NCBI RefSeq assembly: GCF_001552175.1
Contig: NZ_BCQR01000069.1
Span: 1-54,970 of the forward strand
DNA: 54,970 nucleotides
Source: Actinomadura kijaniata NBRC 14229
Lineage (GTDB): Bacteria; Actinomycetota; Actinomycetes; Streptosporangiales; Streptosporangiaceae
Reading direction: 5' to 3'
Position numbers and translations under genes: made by a program. Numbering within the stretch: the first letter of the stretch is position 1; each line of letters begins with the position of its first letter. Under the pieces are notes generated by a model. The model did not search any database. It had not been told where the DNA came from and saw nothing but the letters and a program-made list of their open reading frames with translations. Of this stretch, positions 42,767-50,602 are shown piece after piece.

Positions 42767-43629
42767 TCACCCTGGCGCTCGCGGCCGCGATGACCTACGG
42801 CGTCGCCGACTTCCTCGGCGGCGCGGCGGCCCGGCACGCGTCGGCCCTGAAGGCGCTGGTGTGGGCCGTTCCGGCGGGCATGGCGCTGATCCTGGCCAGC
42901 GCGCTGGCGGTCGGCGGCACGCCCGCCGCCCCCGCCCTGGCCTGGGGGGCCGGCGCGGGCCTGGCGGGCGGCGCCGGGCTGATCACGTTCTACCGGGCGC
43001 TGGCGCAGGGCCCGATGAGCGTCGTCGCGCCGGTGTCGGCGCTGGCGGCGTCCCTGCTGCCGATCGCGGTCGGCGTGGCGCGCGGCGAGCGCCTGGAACC
43101 CGGCGTCCTGGCCGGAGTCCTCCTCTGCCTGGTCGCGATCGTCCTGGTCAGCATGGAGAAGAGCGAGGAGGCCGACGTCCCCGCCGGGCGCGGCCCGCTC
43201 GCCAACGGCCCCCTCATGGCCGGGGTCTCCGGCGTGCTGTTCGGGATCTTCTTCATCCTGCTCAAGCAGGCCGGGGACGGCGCGGGCCTGTGGCCCCTGG
43301 TCGGCGCCCGGCTGGGCAACCTCGCCGCCGTCGCCGCGGCCCTGCTCGCCCTGGCCCTGCTGCGCCCCGGCACGGCCGGCCCCCGCCTGCGGGGCCGCCT
43401 CCCGATCGGCCTGGCCCTGCTGTCGGGCGCCCTGGACGCGACCGCGAACATCCTGTACTTCCTGGCCGTCAACGCCGGGATGCTCAGCCTCGCCGCCGTC
43501 CTGACCTCGCTCTACCCGGCGATCACGGTCCTGCTGGCCCGTATCGCCTACAGCGAGCGGCTGCGCACCGTCCAGCGCCTCGGCCTGGTCATCGCCGCCG
43601 CGGGGGTGACCCTCGTGACCGTCGGCTGA
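42760..43629 (+). CDS. EamA/DMT-superfamily transporter
   Basis: Drug/metabolite transporter of 289 aa with about ten helices in two EamA halves (MVITLALAAAMTYGVADFLGGAAARH; FYRALAQGPMSVVAPVSALAASLLP; ILYFLAVNAGMLSLAAVLTSLYPAITVLLARIAYSE). Likely exports an amino acid or small metabolite. It overlaps the B3/B4 gene by 7 nt, which suggests a functional pair, perhaps relief from toxic or non-protein amino acids: editing plus export. That is inference. Confidence 0.9.
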   Translation: MVITLALAAAMTYGVADFLGGAAARHASALKALVWAVPAGMALILASALAVGGTPAAPALAWGAGAGLAGGAGLITFYRALAQGPMSVVAPVSALAASLLPIAVGVARGERLEPGVLAGVLLCLVAIVLVSMEKSEEADVPAGRGPLANGPLMAGVSGVLFGIFFILLKQAGDGAGLWPLVGARLGNLAAVAAALLALALLRPGTAGPRLRGRLPIGLALLSGALDATANILYFLAVNAGMLSLAAVLTSLYPAITVLLARIAYSERLRTVQRLGLVIAAAGVTLVTVG

Positions 43630-43644
43630 GCCCGTCGCCCGGCG

Positions 43645-44460
43645 TCACGGGACCCGGGCGACACCGCACCACATGGAGACGTCCTCGACGCTGGGGCGGC
43701 GGCGCCGCGCGCCGTCCGGCCGCCAGTCGAGGACCGAGGTGATCCCCGGCTCCAGCAGCTCCAGGCCCTCGAAGAAGCGCGCGAACTCCGCGCGCGAGCG
43801 GAGCCGGAACGGTACGCCGCTGCGTTCGTTGGCCTCGACGTTGGCGGCGTACCGCTCGGGGGTGAGATGGTCGCGGGCCGCGTGGGTGATCACCAGGTGG
43901 CTGCCGGGGGCGAGCCGCTCGCGCAGCCGCGCGACGATCTCGTACGGCCCCTCCTCGTCGGTGATGAAGTGCAGGATCGCCACCAGCAGCAGGGTGACCG
44001 GCCGGTCCAGGTCCAGGGTGCGCAGCAGGGCGGGATCGCTCATGATCTTGTCGGGGTCGCGCAGGTCGGCGTCGATGTAGGCGAGCGAGTCCGGCCGGAC
44101 GCCGGTCAGCAGCGCGCGGGCGTGCACCAGCACGACCGGGTCGTTGTCGACGTAGACGACCCGCGCCTCCGGCGCGATCTCCTGCACGATCTCGTGCACG
44201 TTGCCCGCCGAGGGCAGGCCGGTGCCGATGTCGAGGAACTGCCGCATGCCGGCGTCCCGGGCCAGGTACGTCACCGCCCGCTGCATGAAGCGGCGGTTCT
44301 CGATCGCCGACAGGTGCACGGTCGGGAAGGCCTCGGCGACCGTCGCGGCCGAGGCCCGGTCGGCCGCGAAGTTGTCCTTTCCGCCGAGCCAGTAGTTGTA
44401 CCGGCGTGCTGGATGCGCCTGCGACGGGTCGATCCCGCGCGGAACCGGCTCAGTGTCCAC
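43645..44460 (-). CDS. SAM-dependent methyltransferase, DUF574 family
   Basis: Protein of 271 aa of the actinobacterial DUF574 family of S-adenosyl methyltransferases. Signatures: PARRYNYWLGGKDNFAADR near the N-terminus, FLDIGTGLPSAGNVHEI (SAM motif I), VVYVDNDPVVLVHARALL and the ILHFI segment. GTG 44460 has GCGAGG 5 nt upstream. Genomes of this lineage carry many copies, of unknown substrate. It converges with EamA (15 bp) and is divergent from the P450 (148 bp). Confidence 0.93.
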   Translation of the reverse strand: MDTEPVPRGIDPSQAHPARRYNYWLGGKDNFAADRASAATVAEAFPTVHLSAIENRRFMQRAVTYLARDAGMRQFLDIGTGLPSAGNVHEIVQEIAPEARVVYVDNDPVVLVHARALLTGVRPDSLAYIDADLRDPDKIMSDPALLRTLDLDRPVTLLLVAILHFITDEEGPYEIVARLRERLAPGSHLVITHAARDHLTPERYAANVEANERSGVPFRLRSRAEFARFFEGLELLEPGITSVLDWRPDGARRRRPSVEDVSMWCGVARVP

Positions 44461-44608
44461 GGAAACCTCGCAACCAATAGATCTTCGCCATTCTGCACCC
44501 CGGACGGTCCGGCCGCCTCCCCGACCGTCCAGAACGGACCATGGCGTATCACCGCGAAGCACGACATGATCGCCGTGGTGCGGCAACCGACGATCCGGAG
44601 AGGCCTCC

Positions 44609-45796
44609 ATGGACCTGCATTACAGCCCCTTCGACCCCGGCATCCAGTGCGACCCCTACCCGGTCTACGCGCGGCTGCTGGAGGAGGCGCCGGTCTACCA
44701 CAACCCCGACGACGACTTCTGGGCGCTGTCGCGGCACGCCGACGTGGTCGCCGCGCTGCGCGACTCCGACCGGTTCTCCAACGTCAACGGGCTCCGCCTC
44801 GAACCGGCCTTCTGGGGCCCGGACGCCGAGCGCTTCTTCTCCTTCGTCGCCATGGACCCGCCCAAGCACACCCGGATGCGCGGGCTGGTGTCGCGCGCCT
44901 TCACCCAGCACCGCGTCCAGGGCCTGGAGCCGCGGCTGCGCGAGATCGCCCGCGCCCACCTGCGGCCGCTGCTGGAGGGGGACGCGTTCGACATGATGCA
45001 CTTCGCCGGCGCCTTCCCCACGGACGTGATCTCCGAGCTGGTCGGGGTCCCCGAGGCCGACCGCGCCCGGGTCCGCGAGCTCGGCAAGGCCGTCATGTAC
45101 CGCCCCGACGACGACGCCGACCCCGCCGACCTGCCGCCGGAGGCGCTGCAGGCCATCGGCGCGCTGGTCGGCTACTACACCGAGCTGACGATCGAGCGGG
45201 CCCGCGAGCGCCGCGACGACCTGCTGTCGGGCCTGCTGGACGCCGCCGAGGGCGACGACCGGCTCACCCCCGAGGAGATCGTCGGGGTGCTGATCCTGCT
45301 GGTCGGCGCGGGCATCGAGACCACGATGCTGCTGCTGGGCAACGCCTGGTACGCCGCGTGGCGGCACCCGGAGGAGCGGGCCAGGGCGTTCGGCGGGCGC
45401 ATCGACGACTGGGTGGCCGAGACGCTGCGGCACAGCCCGCCGACCCAGACCATCGCCCGCACCGCCACCCGCGACGTCGCGCTGCACGACACCGTCGTCC
45501 CCGCCGGGGCCCGCGTCGTGCTGCTGGCGGCGGCGGCCAACCGCGACCCGCGCGTGTTCCCCGACCCCGAGCGCTTCGACCTGGACCGCGACACCGGCGC
45601 GGCGATCACCTTCGGCAGCGGCCGCCACCACTGCCTGGGCGCGAACCTGGGACGGCTGGAGGCGCGCGTCGCGCTCCAGGAGCTCACCTCCGTGGTGGCC
45701 GACTACGAGATCGACGAGTCCGGAGCCCAGCGCATCCGCTCCTCCAACAACCACGGCTTCGCGACCCTCCCCACCAGGATCACGGGCCGCCGCTGA
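44609..45796 (+). CDS. Cytochrome P450
   Basis: Soluble bacterial P450 of 395 aa. I-helix LLVGAGIETTMLLL with the acid-less GIETT, K-helix ETLR, the ERF segment DPERFDLDR, and the heme-binding loop FGSGRHHCLGANLGR with the axial Cys. HTRMRGLVSRAFT is the C-helix region that contacts the heme propionate. It needs a ferredoxin and reductase supplied from elsewhere; none is adjacent. Substrate unknown. It has its own terminator and is divergent from the DUF574 gene. Confidence 0.95.
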   Translation: MDLHYSPFDPGIQCDPYPVYARLLEEAPVYHNPDDDFWALSRHADVVAALRDSDRFSNVNGLRLEPAFWGPDAERFFSFVAMDPPKHTRMRGLVSRAFTQHRVQGLEPRLREIARAHLRPLLEGDAFDMMHFAGAFPTDVISELVGVPEADRARVRELGKAVMYRPDDDADPADLPPEALQAIGALVGYYTELTIERARERRDDLLSGLLDAAEGDDRLTPEEIVGVLILLVGAGIETTMLLLGNAWYAAWRHPEERARAFGGRIDDWVAETLRHSPPTQTIARTATRDVALHDTVVPAGARVVLLAAAANRDPRVFPDPERFDLDRDTGAAITFGSGRHHCLGANLGRLEARVALQELTSVVADYEIDESGAQRIRSSNNHGFATLPTRITGRR

Positions 45797-45813
45797 CCCG
45801 CCGCCCGCGGGGG

Positions 45814-45841
45814 ACGGGCCCCGGCCACCGGCGGGGCCCGT
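45814..45841 (+). terminator. Terminator after the P450 gene
   Basis: ACGGGCCCC (45814-45822) pairs with GGGGCCCGT (45833-45841); inner GCC/GGC pairing extends the stem with one bulge. It begins 17 nt after the stop. Confidence 0.7.
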
Positions 45842-45984
45842 ACACCACGCCGCGAACATCCAGAAAAAGCCTTCTGGGTCGGAATTAGTGCCCTGGTGCC
45901 TAAACGTCGCAATGGACGCGCTTATACGCTGCCTGCCTTGTTCACCATGAGTGTGCGCCCCGCTGCACACTGAAGAGGAGTTCG

Positions 45985-46359
45985 ATGATGTCGAACATCA
46001 GGGTCGGCGTGATCGCGGCGGCGTCGGCGACCGCGCTGGCGACGCTCACCGTCCCGGCGTCGGCCCAGGCGCCCGCCCCGGCGTCCGCGTCCGTCCAGGC
46101 GCCCCAGGTGAGCGCCAAGAAGGTCCACCGCGGCCACGGCAAGTGCATCAACTGGTCGTGGGGCGACGGGAACGTCAGCACCACGATCTACTTCAACAAC
46201 CACTGCAAGCAGGCCAGGTGGCTCAAGGTCTGGCGCACCGGTCAGTACTGGCCCAAGTGCATCAAGGTCAACGGCAGGACCAAGGGCCGCAAGAAGATCT
46301 GGGACTCCAAGCCCACCAAGATCCGCGAGCTCTCCAAGTGCGTCCAGCAGCGCGGCTGA
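45985..46359 (+). CDS. Small secreted Cys-containing protein, unknown function
   Basis: Exported protein of 124 aa. GAGGAG sits just before the ATG-ATG pair (45985, 45988). A Sec signal peptide ends near ASAQA, followed by an Ala/Pro linker and a basic, aromatic core (KCINWSWGDGNVSTTIYFNNHCKQARWLKVWR ... CIKVNG ... ELSKCVQQ, about residues 53-121) with four Cys, probably two disulfides. The pattern suggests a compact beta-sandwich, as in secreted beta/gamma or inhibitor proteins, but no family is recognised. It lies in the accessory stretch before tRNA-Ser. Confidence 0.75.
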   Translation: MMSNIRVGVIAAASATALATLTVPASAQAPAPASASVQAPQVSAKKVHRGHGKCINWSWGDGNVSTTIYFNNHCKQARWLKVWRTGQYWPKCIKVNGRTKGRKKIWDSKPTKIRELSKCVQQRG

Positions 46360-46555
46360 CACCACCCCGGACGGTCCGAGAAACCCGCGGCCGGTGAGAG
46401 GGGAGCCGCCCTGCGCAGAAGGGCACCCGCGGTGGACGCTGGCCCCTTGGCGCTAATCCGGACGGACCAAATTGGCACCAAGGGCACATGACGTCACCTG
46501 TCCGAAATCGGCACCCTCGACAGGGAAGACAGGTGCCGACGAAAGGAAGACGGGG

Positions 46556-47008
46556 ATGTCGAAGGTGATCCGCAGGGCGGCCGTACTCGGCATGGGGGCC
46601 GCGCTCGCGCTGCCCCTCGCGGGGACCGCGCAGGCCGCGCCGGTGGCGCGTCCCGCCGCCACGGGCGAGGCGAAGGTGCAGGCCAAGGCCTGCTACGTCT
46701 CCTTCTACGACAAGAAGAACTTCGGCGGCCGCGGAGTGTGCATGCCGGTGGGCGACTACATCAACCTGCGCTTCCACAAGTGGCCGGGCACCAACATCTC
46801 GATGGACAACAAGTACAGCTCCGCCAAGATCGACAAGGTGTGCAGGGTGCAGCTCTTCCGCGACTTCAAGTACAAGGGCAAGTCCTCCACCTGGAAGCGC
46901 ATCGGCGGCGTTCCGGGGAACCTGCGCAAGGTCCCCGACCTGGGCAAGGTGGACGTCGGGGACAACAAGGTCACCTCGATGAAGATCTTCTGCGCCGCCG
47001 ACGTCTGA
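46556..47008 (+). CDS. Secreted peptidase inhibitor I36 / beta-gamma-crystallin-like protein
   Basis: Exported protein of 150 aa. ATG 46556 follows AGGAAG by 7 nt. Signal peptide (VLGMGAALALPLAGTAQA), a short linker, then about 100 residues with CYVSFYDKKNFGGRGVCMPVGDYINL and CRVQLFRDFKYKGKSSTWKRIGG. The Y-D-x-x-x-FGG-x and LF-x-x-x-x-YKG patterns are the Greek-key motifs of the beta/gamma-crystallin fold used by the Streptomyces metalloproteinase inhibitor (I36). Four Cys could form two disulfides. Inhibition of a protease is suggested by family only. It lies close to another small exported Cys protein. Confidence 0.8.
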   Translation: MSKVIRRAAVLGMGAALALPLAGTAQAAPVARPAATGEAKVQAKACYVSFYDKKNFGGRGVCMPVGDYINLRFHKWPGTNISMDNKYSSAKIDKVCRVQLFRDFKYKGKSSTWKRIGGVPGNLRKVPDLGKVDVGDNKVTSMKIFCAADV

Positions 47009-47097
47009 GCCGACCCCGGCGGAACGGCGGAGGGGCGCCGCGGGACATCCTCGAAAAGATCCGTCACCGCCCCGACACGAGCGGCGACCTACCGGTG

Positions 47098-47200
47098 CGT
47101 GGCGCCGAGGTGCCGTATCCCGGCAGGTCGGGGCGGACGACGCGGAACCGCTCGGTCGGCGCGGGAGCGACATGGCGCCAGGTGAGATGGGTCTGTGGGA
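47098..47200 (-). pseudogene. Alpha/beta-hydrolase fragment
   Basis: On the minus strand LPQTHLTWRHVAP and PTERFRVVRPDLPGYGTS correspond to the early part of fluoroacetate-dehalogenase-like alpha/beta hydrolases (after the oxyanion HG motif, through the DL-x-GYG segment). Nothing before or after continues the fold, so only about 34 codons of a former gene remain. The rest of the 342-bp gap (47009-47350) has no other recognisable content. Confidence 0.6.
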
Positions 47201-47350
47201 GATCTCCGGAACCATTCCGCCACGCTGCCACGAGCCTCCGCCACTTCACCGGGCGTGGGTTTGGGGTCCCGCCTGGGTCCTCAGGCCCTGGGGAGGGACA
47301 GCGGTGATCTCTAGGTTTGGTTCGTTCCACACCAAGCTGGGAGATACGGA

Positions 47351-48766
47351 ATGCGCGGTCCCCGGGCGGCCCGGGTCCTTCTGGGCGTGGTGGCCTTCCT
47401 CACCCTCATGGCGGCCGTTGAGGTGTGGCGTCTGGACGGGGGCGCGGCCGGTTTCGGCGCGGCCCTCGTGCTCGCCGTACCGGCCGCCGCCGCCCTGCTG
47501 GCCGCCCGGTCGCTCGCCGCGCCCCGGGCCCGCACCTGGTGGCTGGTCGTGGCGCTCCAGGCGGGATACGTCCTCTGGCAGCTCGCACGGGTGGCCGACG
47601 GCGACCCCTGGGGGCTGGTCGGCCTGGCCCTCCCGCTGGCGATCATCGTCCTGGCCGTCGGACGCCTGCGGCCCGCCGCCCGCCCGGCACCCGATCGGGG
47701 CGAGGGCGCGGTCGGGTACGCCGCGCTGCTCCTGCTCGTCGCGGCGGTCGTGGCCGCGCTGCTGAGCACAGGACTGCCGGGGCAGGTCTCCGACCACATG
47801 CGGGCGGCGGTGTGCCGGGTCACCGTCGATGAGGACTGCGGCGACGAACGCCCGGCGCCCGCCCGGCCGCTCGCGGAACCGGCCGAAGCCAGGCCCGCAC
47901 CCGACGACGGCAACTGCGTCGACTGGCTCGACTGGGCCTGCGGCCTCACCGACGGCGTCCGCCGGGGCGTCGTGAGCGCCGTGACGGACGTCAAGGACGG
48001 CGTCGTCTTCGCCGTCTGCCTGGTGCCGGTGTGCGACAGCTCCGGCGACAACTGGAAGGGCCTTGAGCAGCTCGTCACCAATCCCGCCGACAGCGGCAAG
48101 GCGATGTGGGACGACGCGACCCAGCCGATCCGCGACGACTGGAACAACGGCCACAAGATGCGCGCCGTCGGCTTCGCCGTGCCGTCCGTCCTCGGCAGGA
48201 TCTTCGGCTCGAAGGGTCTCGGCACTCTCGGCAAGCTGCCGAACAAACCCAAGGTCCCCGAGTTCGACCGCACGTCGTTCGCCGCCTTCACCGACAACAT
48301 CACCCGCCGCGTCCACCAGGGCGACGACGCCACCCTGCGCGGCGACATCCCCGCCGCCGAAGAGCACCTGCGCGCAGCGGAGAAGGACCTTGAGACGGCG
48401 CGCGAAGCCGCCAAGAAGGGCGACCTGCAAGAGGAGTCGCACCGCGTCGAGCTCGCCGAGTGGTTCGTACACCGCCTCAAGTCGGACATCTTGCTGCGCA
48501 AGGCCCTTCTCGACACCCCGGGCGGCAAGGAGGCCACGGACCTCCTCATCAAGCACAGGATCAGCTTGGAGGCGACCCACCTGCGCGACAACGCGGTGAC
48601 CTACCAGGGCCCGTACAACGGCCTCAATCACCCTTACCTCCGGATCGACAACCACCACGGCCACCAGGGCCCCCTCACCGAGGCCCGCGCCCGGCAGCTC
48701 GCCCCCGAGATCGTCCGTGTCCTCAAGGACCTGGACGAACGCCGGAAACTTCCCGGTCAGGACTAG
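47351..48766 (+). CDS. Polymorphic-toxin-like membrane protein with uncharacterised C-terminal domain
   Basis: Protein of 471 aa in three parts. The N-terminal 150 residues hold four to five membrane helices (VLLGVVAFLTLMAAVEVW, AALVLAVPAAAALLAARSLA, LVGLALPLAIIVLAVG, AALLLLVAAVVAALLS). A Cys-containing middle region follows (CVDWLDWACGLTDGVRRG ... FAVCLVPVCDSSGDNW). Then the segment LVTNPADSGKAMWDDATQPIRDDWNNGHKMRAVGFAV and GSKGLGTLGKLP (residues about 240-300) resembles the pre-toxin linker of actinobacterial secreted polymorphic toxins. The C-terminal roughly 170 residues are helical and end with RIDNHHGHQGPL, a His-rich patch of unknown role. The next 700 bp hold no immunity-like gene. 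A toxin role is inference. Confidence 0.7.
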   Translation: MRGPRAARVLLGVVAFLTLMAAVEVWRLDGGAAGFGAALVLAVPAAAALLAARSLAAPRARTWWLVVALQAGYVLWQLARVADGDPWGLVGLALPLAIIVLAVGRLRPAARPAPDRGEGAVGYAALLLLVAAVVAALLSTGLPGQVSDHMRAAVCRVTVDEDCGDERPAPARPLAEPAEARPAPDDGNCVDWLDWACGLTDGVRRGVVSAVTDVKDGVVFAVCLVPVCDSSGDNWKGLEQLVTNPADSGKAMWDDATQPIRDDWNNGHKMRAVGFAVPSVLGRIFGSKGLGTLGKLPNKPKVPEFDRTSFAAFTDNITRRVHQGDDATLRGDIPAAEEHLRAAEKDLETAREAAKKGDLQEESHRVELAEWFVHRLKSDILLRKALLDTPGGKEATDLLIKHRISLEATHLRDNAVTYQGPYNGLNHPYLRIDNHHGHQGPLTEARARQLAPEIVRVLKDLDERRKLPGQD

Positions 48767-49521
48767 GAGGTGTTTCAGGGCCCTGGCCCACGGCGCTCGC
48801 CCCGGGGGCTCGCGCCTCACCAGGGCTTGGCGAGCGCGGCATCGCTTCGCGATCTGGCCTGCGAGCCCTCGGGCCCGTAGGCCATGTAACGCGCTCGCGT
48901 GCGTGGCCGGGATCCACTTCGAAACAGGCCCCAGCCGCCAGCCTCAGGTCACGGGGCGGTGGCAGCGGATCCACGCGGGCGTGACGAGGGTCCCGGCGAG
49001 CGCGAAGGCGACCGCGCCCCGTAGACCACCGCCGTCCCTGTCAGGGCCGCGGTCGGCAGCGAGCGGAGCAGCGCGATACCGCCGGTCCTCCAGCCCGCCG
49101 CCAGCGGCATCGCCGGCCGGGGCGTGGTCGGCGTGGGCAAACGACCGGCTCCGGGAGGCGGCCGGGTACACGTGGCACCGCGCGGTGCGCATTGTCGTCT
49201 CCACAGGCGTGATGACGCCTCTTGAGCTGTGATTCGAGGACCGTCTCACGTGTGGCCTCCTGGACGGGGCCGACGGTGCCCGCGCCGGACCGGCCACGCG
49301 CCGCGCTCGGGCACGCACCGCAGGCGGCCTCGCGCAAGGCGCGAGCAGCTCGGTCGCGCGGCTGTGGCGGAACTCGTGGATCGTCACGCTCTTGAGCCCG
49401 CGCCCGGCCGCCGGCCCGGCCACCTTCAGGTCAGGGCGATCCGCATCCCGTGCCGCGACGATGCCGCAATGATCATCAATGCGAAAGGGGCGCCGAGCCG
49501 CAGCTCAACGCCCCTTCGTGG
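48767..49521. other. Non-coding, structured and decayed region before tRNA-Ser
   Basis: No intact gene is seen in this 755-bp stretch. From about 48774 to 48935 the DNA is rich in short inverted repeats (for example CGCTCGCC...GGCGAGCG and ATCGCTTCGCGAT), which could be a dispersed repeat or a structured RNA. The remainder gives only short, frame-shifting translations, apart from the integrase fragment listed separately. Confidence 0.5.
49340..49423 (-). pseudogene. Tyrosine-recombinase (integrase) fragment
   Basis: The minus strand encodes GLKSVTIHEFRHSRATELL, matching box II (H-x-x-R-H) of phage-type tyrosine recombinases. The surrounding frame does not continue to a catalytic Tyr and runs into frame-shifted sequence, so it is a scrap. 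It lies 100 bp downstream of the 3' end of tRNA-Ser, where integrases of tRNA-targeting elements are usually found. Confidence 0.6.
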
Positions 49522-49609
49522 TGGCGGTGGTGGTGGGATTCGAACCCACGGAAGCTTGCACTTCACACGCTTTCGAGGCGTGCGCCCTCGTCCACTAGGC
49601 GACACCACC
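49522..49609 (-). tRNA. tRNA-Ser(CGA)
   Basis: Full class II cloverleaf on the minus strand: acceptor GGTGGTG/CACCACC, a D-arm region GCCTAGTGGACGAGGGC, anticodon stem CACGC/GCGTG with loop CTCGAAA (anticodon CGA, reading UCG), a long variable arm (TGTGAAGTGCAAGCTTCC), T arm GTGGG-TTCGAAT-CCCAC, discriminator G and an encoded CCA. It is 10 bp downstream of the tadA stop on the same strand. Its 3' end borders the integrase scrap, consistent with use as an attachment site. Confidence 0.96.
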
Positions 49610-49619
49610 GCGAAAGAGC

Positions 49620-50102
49620 CTACCGGACTCTGCGAGTGCTGAAGAACTCGATTAGCGGGGCGGCGCACTCGTCGGCCATGACCTCGGCGACGACCTCGGG
49701 CCGGTGGTTCAGGCGGCGGTCCCGGACGACGTCCCACAGCGACCCCACCGCGCCGCCCTTCAGGTCGACCGCGCCGTACACGATGCGGTCGATCCGCGCC
49801 TGCACGGCCGCGCCCGCGCACATCGTGCACGGCTCCAGCGTCACCACCAGCGTGCAGCCCGAGAGCCGCCACTCGCCCCGGACGGCGGCGGCGGCGCGCA
49901 TCGCGACGATCTCGGCGTGGCCGGTGGGGTCGCCGGTGCGCTCCCGGTCGTTGTGACCGGAGCCGATGACCGTCCCGGCCTCGTCCAGCACCACCGCGCC
50001 GACCGGGACGTCCCCGGCCTCGCCCGCCGCCCGCGCCTCGGCCAGCGCCGCGCGCATCGCGTCGTGGTACACCAGTGTGAGATCGGTCACCGTGTCAGTC
50101 AC
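49620..50102 (-). CDS. tadA: tRNA adenosine(34) deaminase TadA
   Basis: Deaminase of 160 aa converting A34 to inosine in the tRNA-Arg(ACG) anticodon. Zinc site His62 with catalytic Glu64 (HAE) and Cys92/Cys95 (PCTMC). The C-terminal region (GAVGSLWDVV, HRPEVVAEV) matches TadA rather than cytidine deaminase. Several GTG codons could start it; GTG 50102 overlaps the stop of the upstream TadA-associated gene, favouring coupling. It lies in a three-gene operon with two TadA-associated paralogues and is followed by tRNA-Ser. Confidence 0.95.
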   Translation of the reverse strand: MTDTVTDLTLVYHDAMRAALAEARAAGEAGDVPVGAVVLDEAGTVIGSGHNDRERTGDPTGHAEIVAMRAAAAVRGEWRLSGCTLVVTLEPCTMCAGAAVQARIDRIVYGAVDLKGGAVGSLWDVVRDRRLNHRPEVVAEVMADECAAPLIEFFSTRRVR

Positions 50103-50532
50103 GCAGCCGGTCGAACTCCTCGCCGAAGCCCGCGATCTCGGCGAGCAGCAGCAGCGCGTCGCCGGGCAGCGCCTTGTCGGCCAGGTCCGTCATCTGCGGC
50201 GCGGGCACGCCCAGGTCCTCCAGGAGCCCGGGATCCCCGGCCGCGTCCCCGTCCGGCACGTCCCCCACCAGCTGGTGGAACAACCCGCCCAGTCCGTCGT
50301 CGCGCACCGTGGACACGAACGCCCTCGGCTCGTCCTCGCCGTCCAGCCGCACCACGGCGAACCAGTCGTCGTCCTGCTCGATCAGCAGCACCACGGGGTC
50401 GCCGTAGGACTCGACGGCCGCCTCGCGCATCAGATCGGCCACATCGTCGACGTGCTCGGCCTCGGCGAGCACGGCCTCGGCGCCGACCCACCCCTGCGGA
50501 GTCCGCGCGAAGACGGCGGCGAAGTAGGACAC
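50095..50532 (-). CDS. TadA-associated protein, copy 2 (adjacent to tadA)
   Basis: Protein of 145 aa, a member of the actinobacterial tRNA-adenosine-deaminase-associated family. It starts VSYFAAVFARTPQGWVG and contains VVLLIEQDDDWFAVVRLDGEDEPRAFVSTVRDDG (about 47-80) and a helical C-terminus. Acidic, with no catalytic residues evident. GTG 50532 fits the conserved start. Its stop overlaps the tadA start by 8 nt. It shares the D-D-x-F/W-F-V/A-V/I-R-L core with the next upstream gene. Function unknown; a TadA partner or chaperone is guessed from constant linkage. Confidence 0.85.
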   Translation of the reverse strand: MSYFAAVFARTPQGWVGAEAVLAEAEHVDDVADLMREAAVESYGDPVVLLIEQDDDWFAVVRLDGEDEPRAFVSTVRDDGLGGLFHQLVGDVPDGDAAGDPGLLEDLGVPAPQMTDLADKALPGDALLLLAEIAGFGEEFDRLRD

Positions 50533-50602
50533 CCGCTCATTGTTACTCACCAGACAGGCCCGGTCACACCCTCGGGAGGGTCCCAATCGGGGCCGCCCCC
50601 GG

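Noticed and set aside
43645..47008. RiPP gene cluster (DUF574 methyltransferase, P450, small peptides)
   Set aside because: The small proteins have Sec signal peptides, not RiPP leaders; the P450 has its own terminator and the methyltransferase points the other way.
47064..47330. Intact 88-codon gene on the minus strand
   Set aside because: Only the middle third resembles an alpha/beta hydrolase and both flanks lack the fold; better described as a fragment.
48944..49423. A complete 159-codon integrase-related gene
   Set aside because: Only about 20 residues match the family; the rest of the frame is Arg/Pro-rich noise with no catalytic Tyr.
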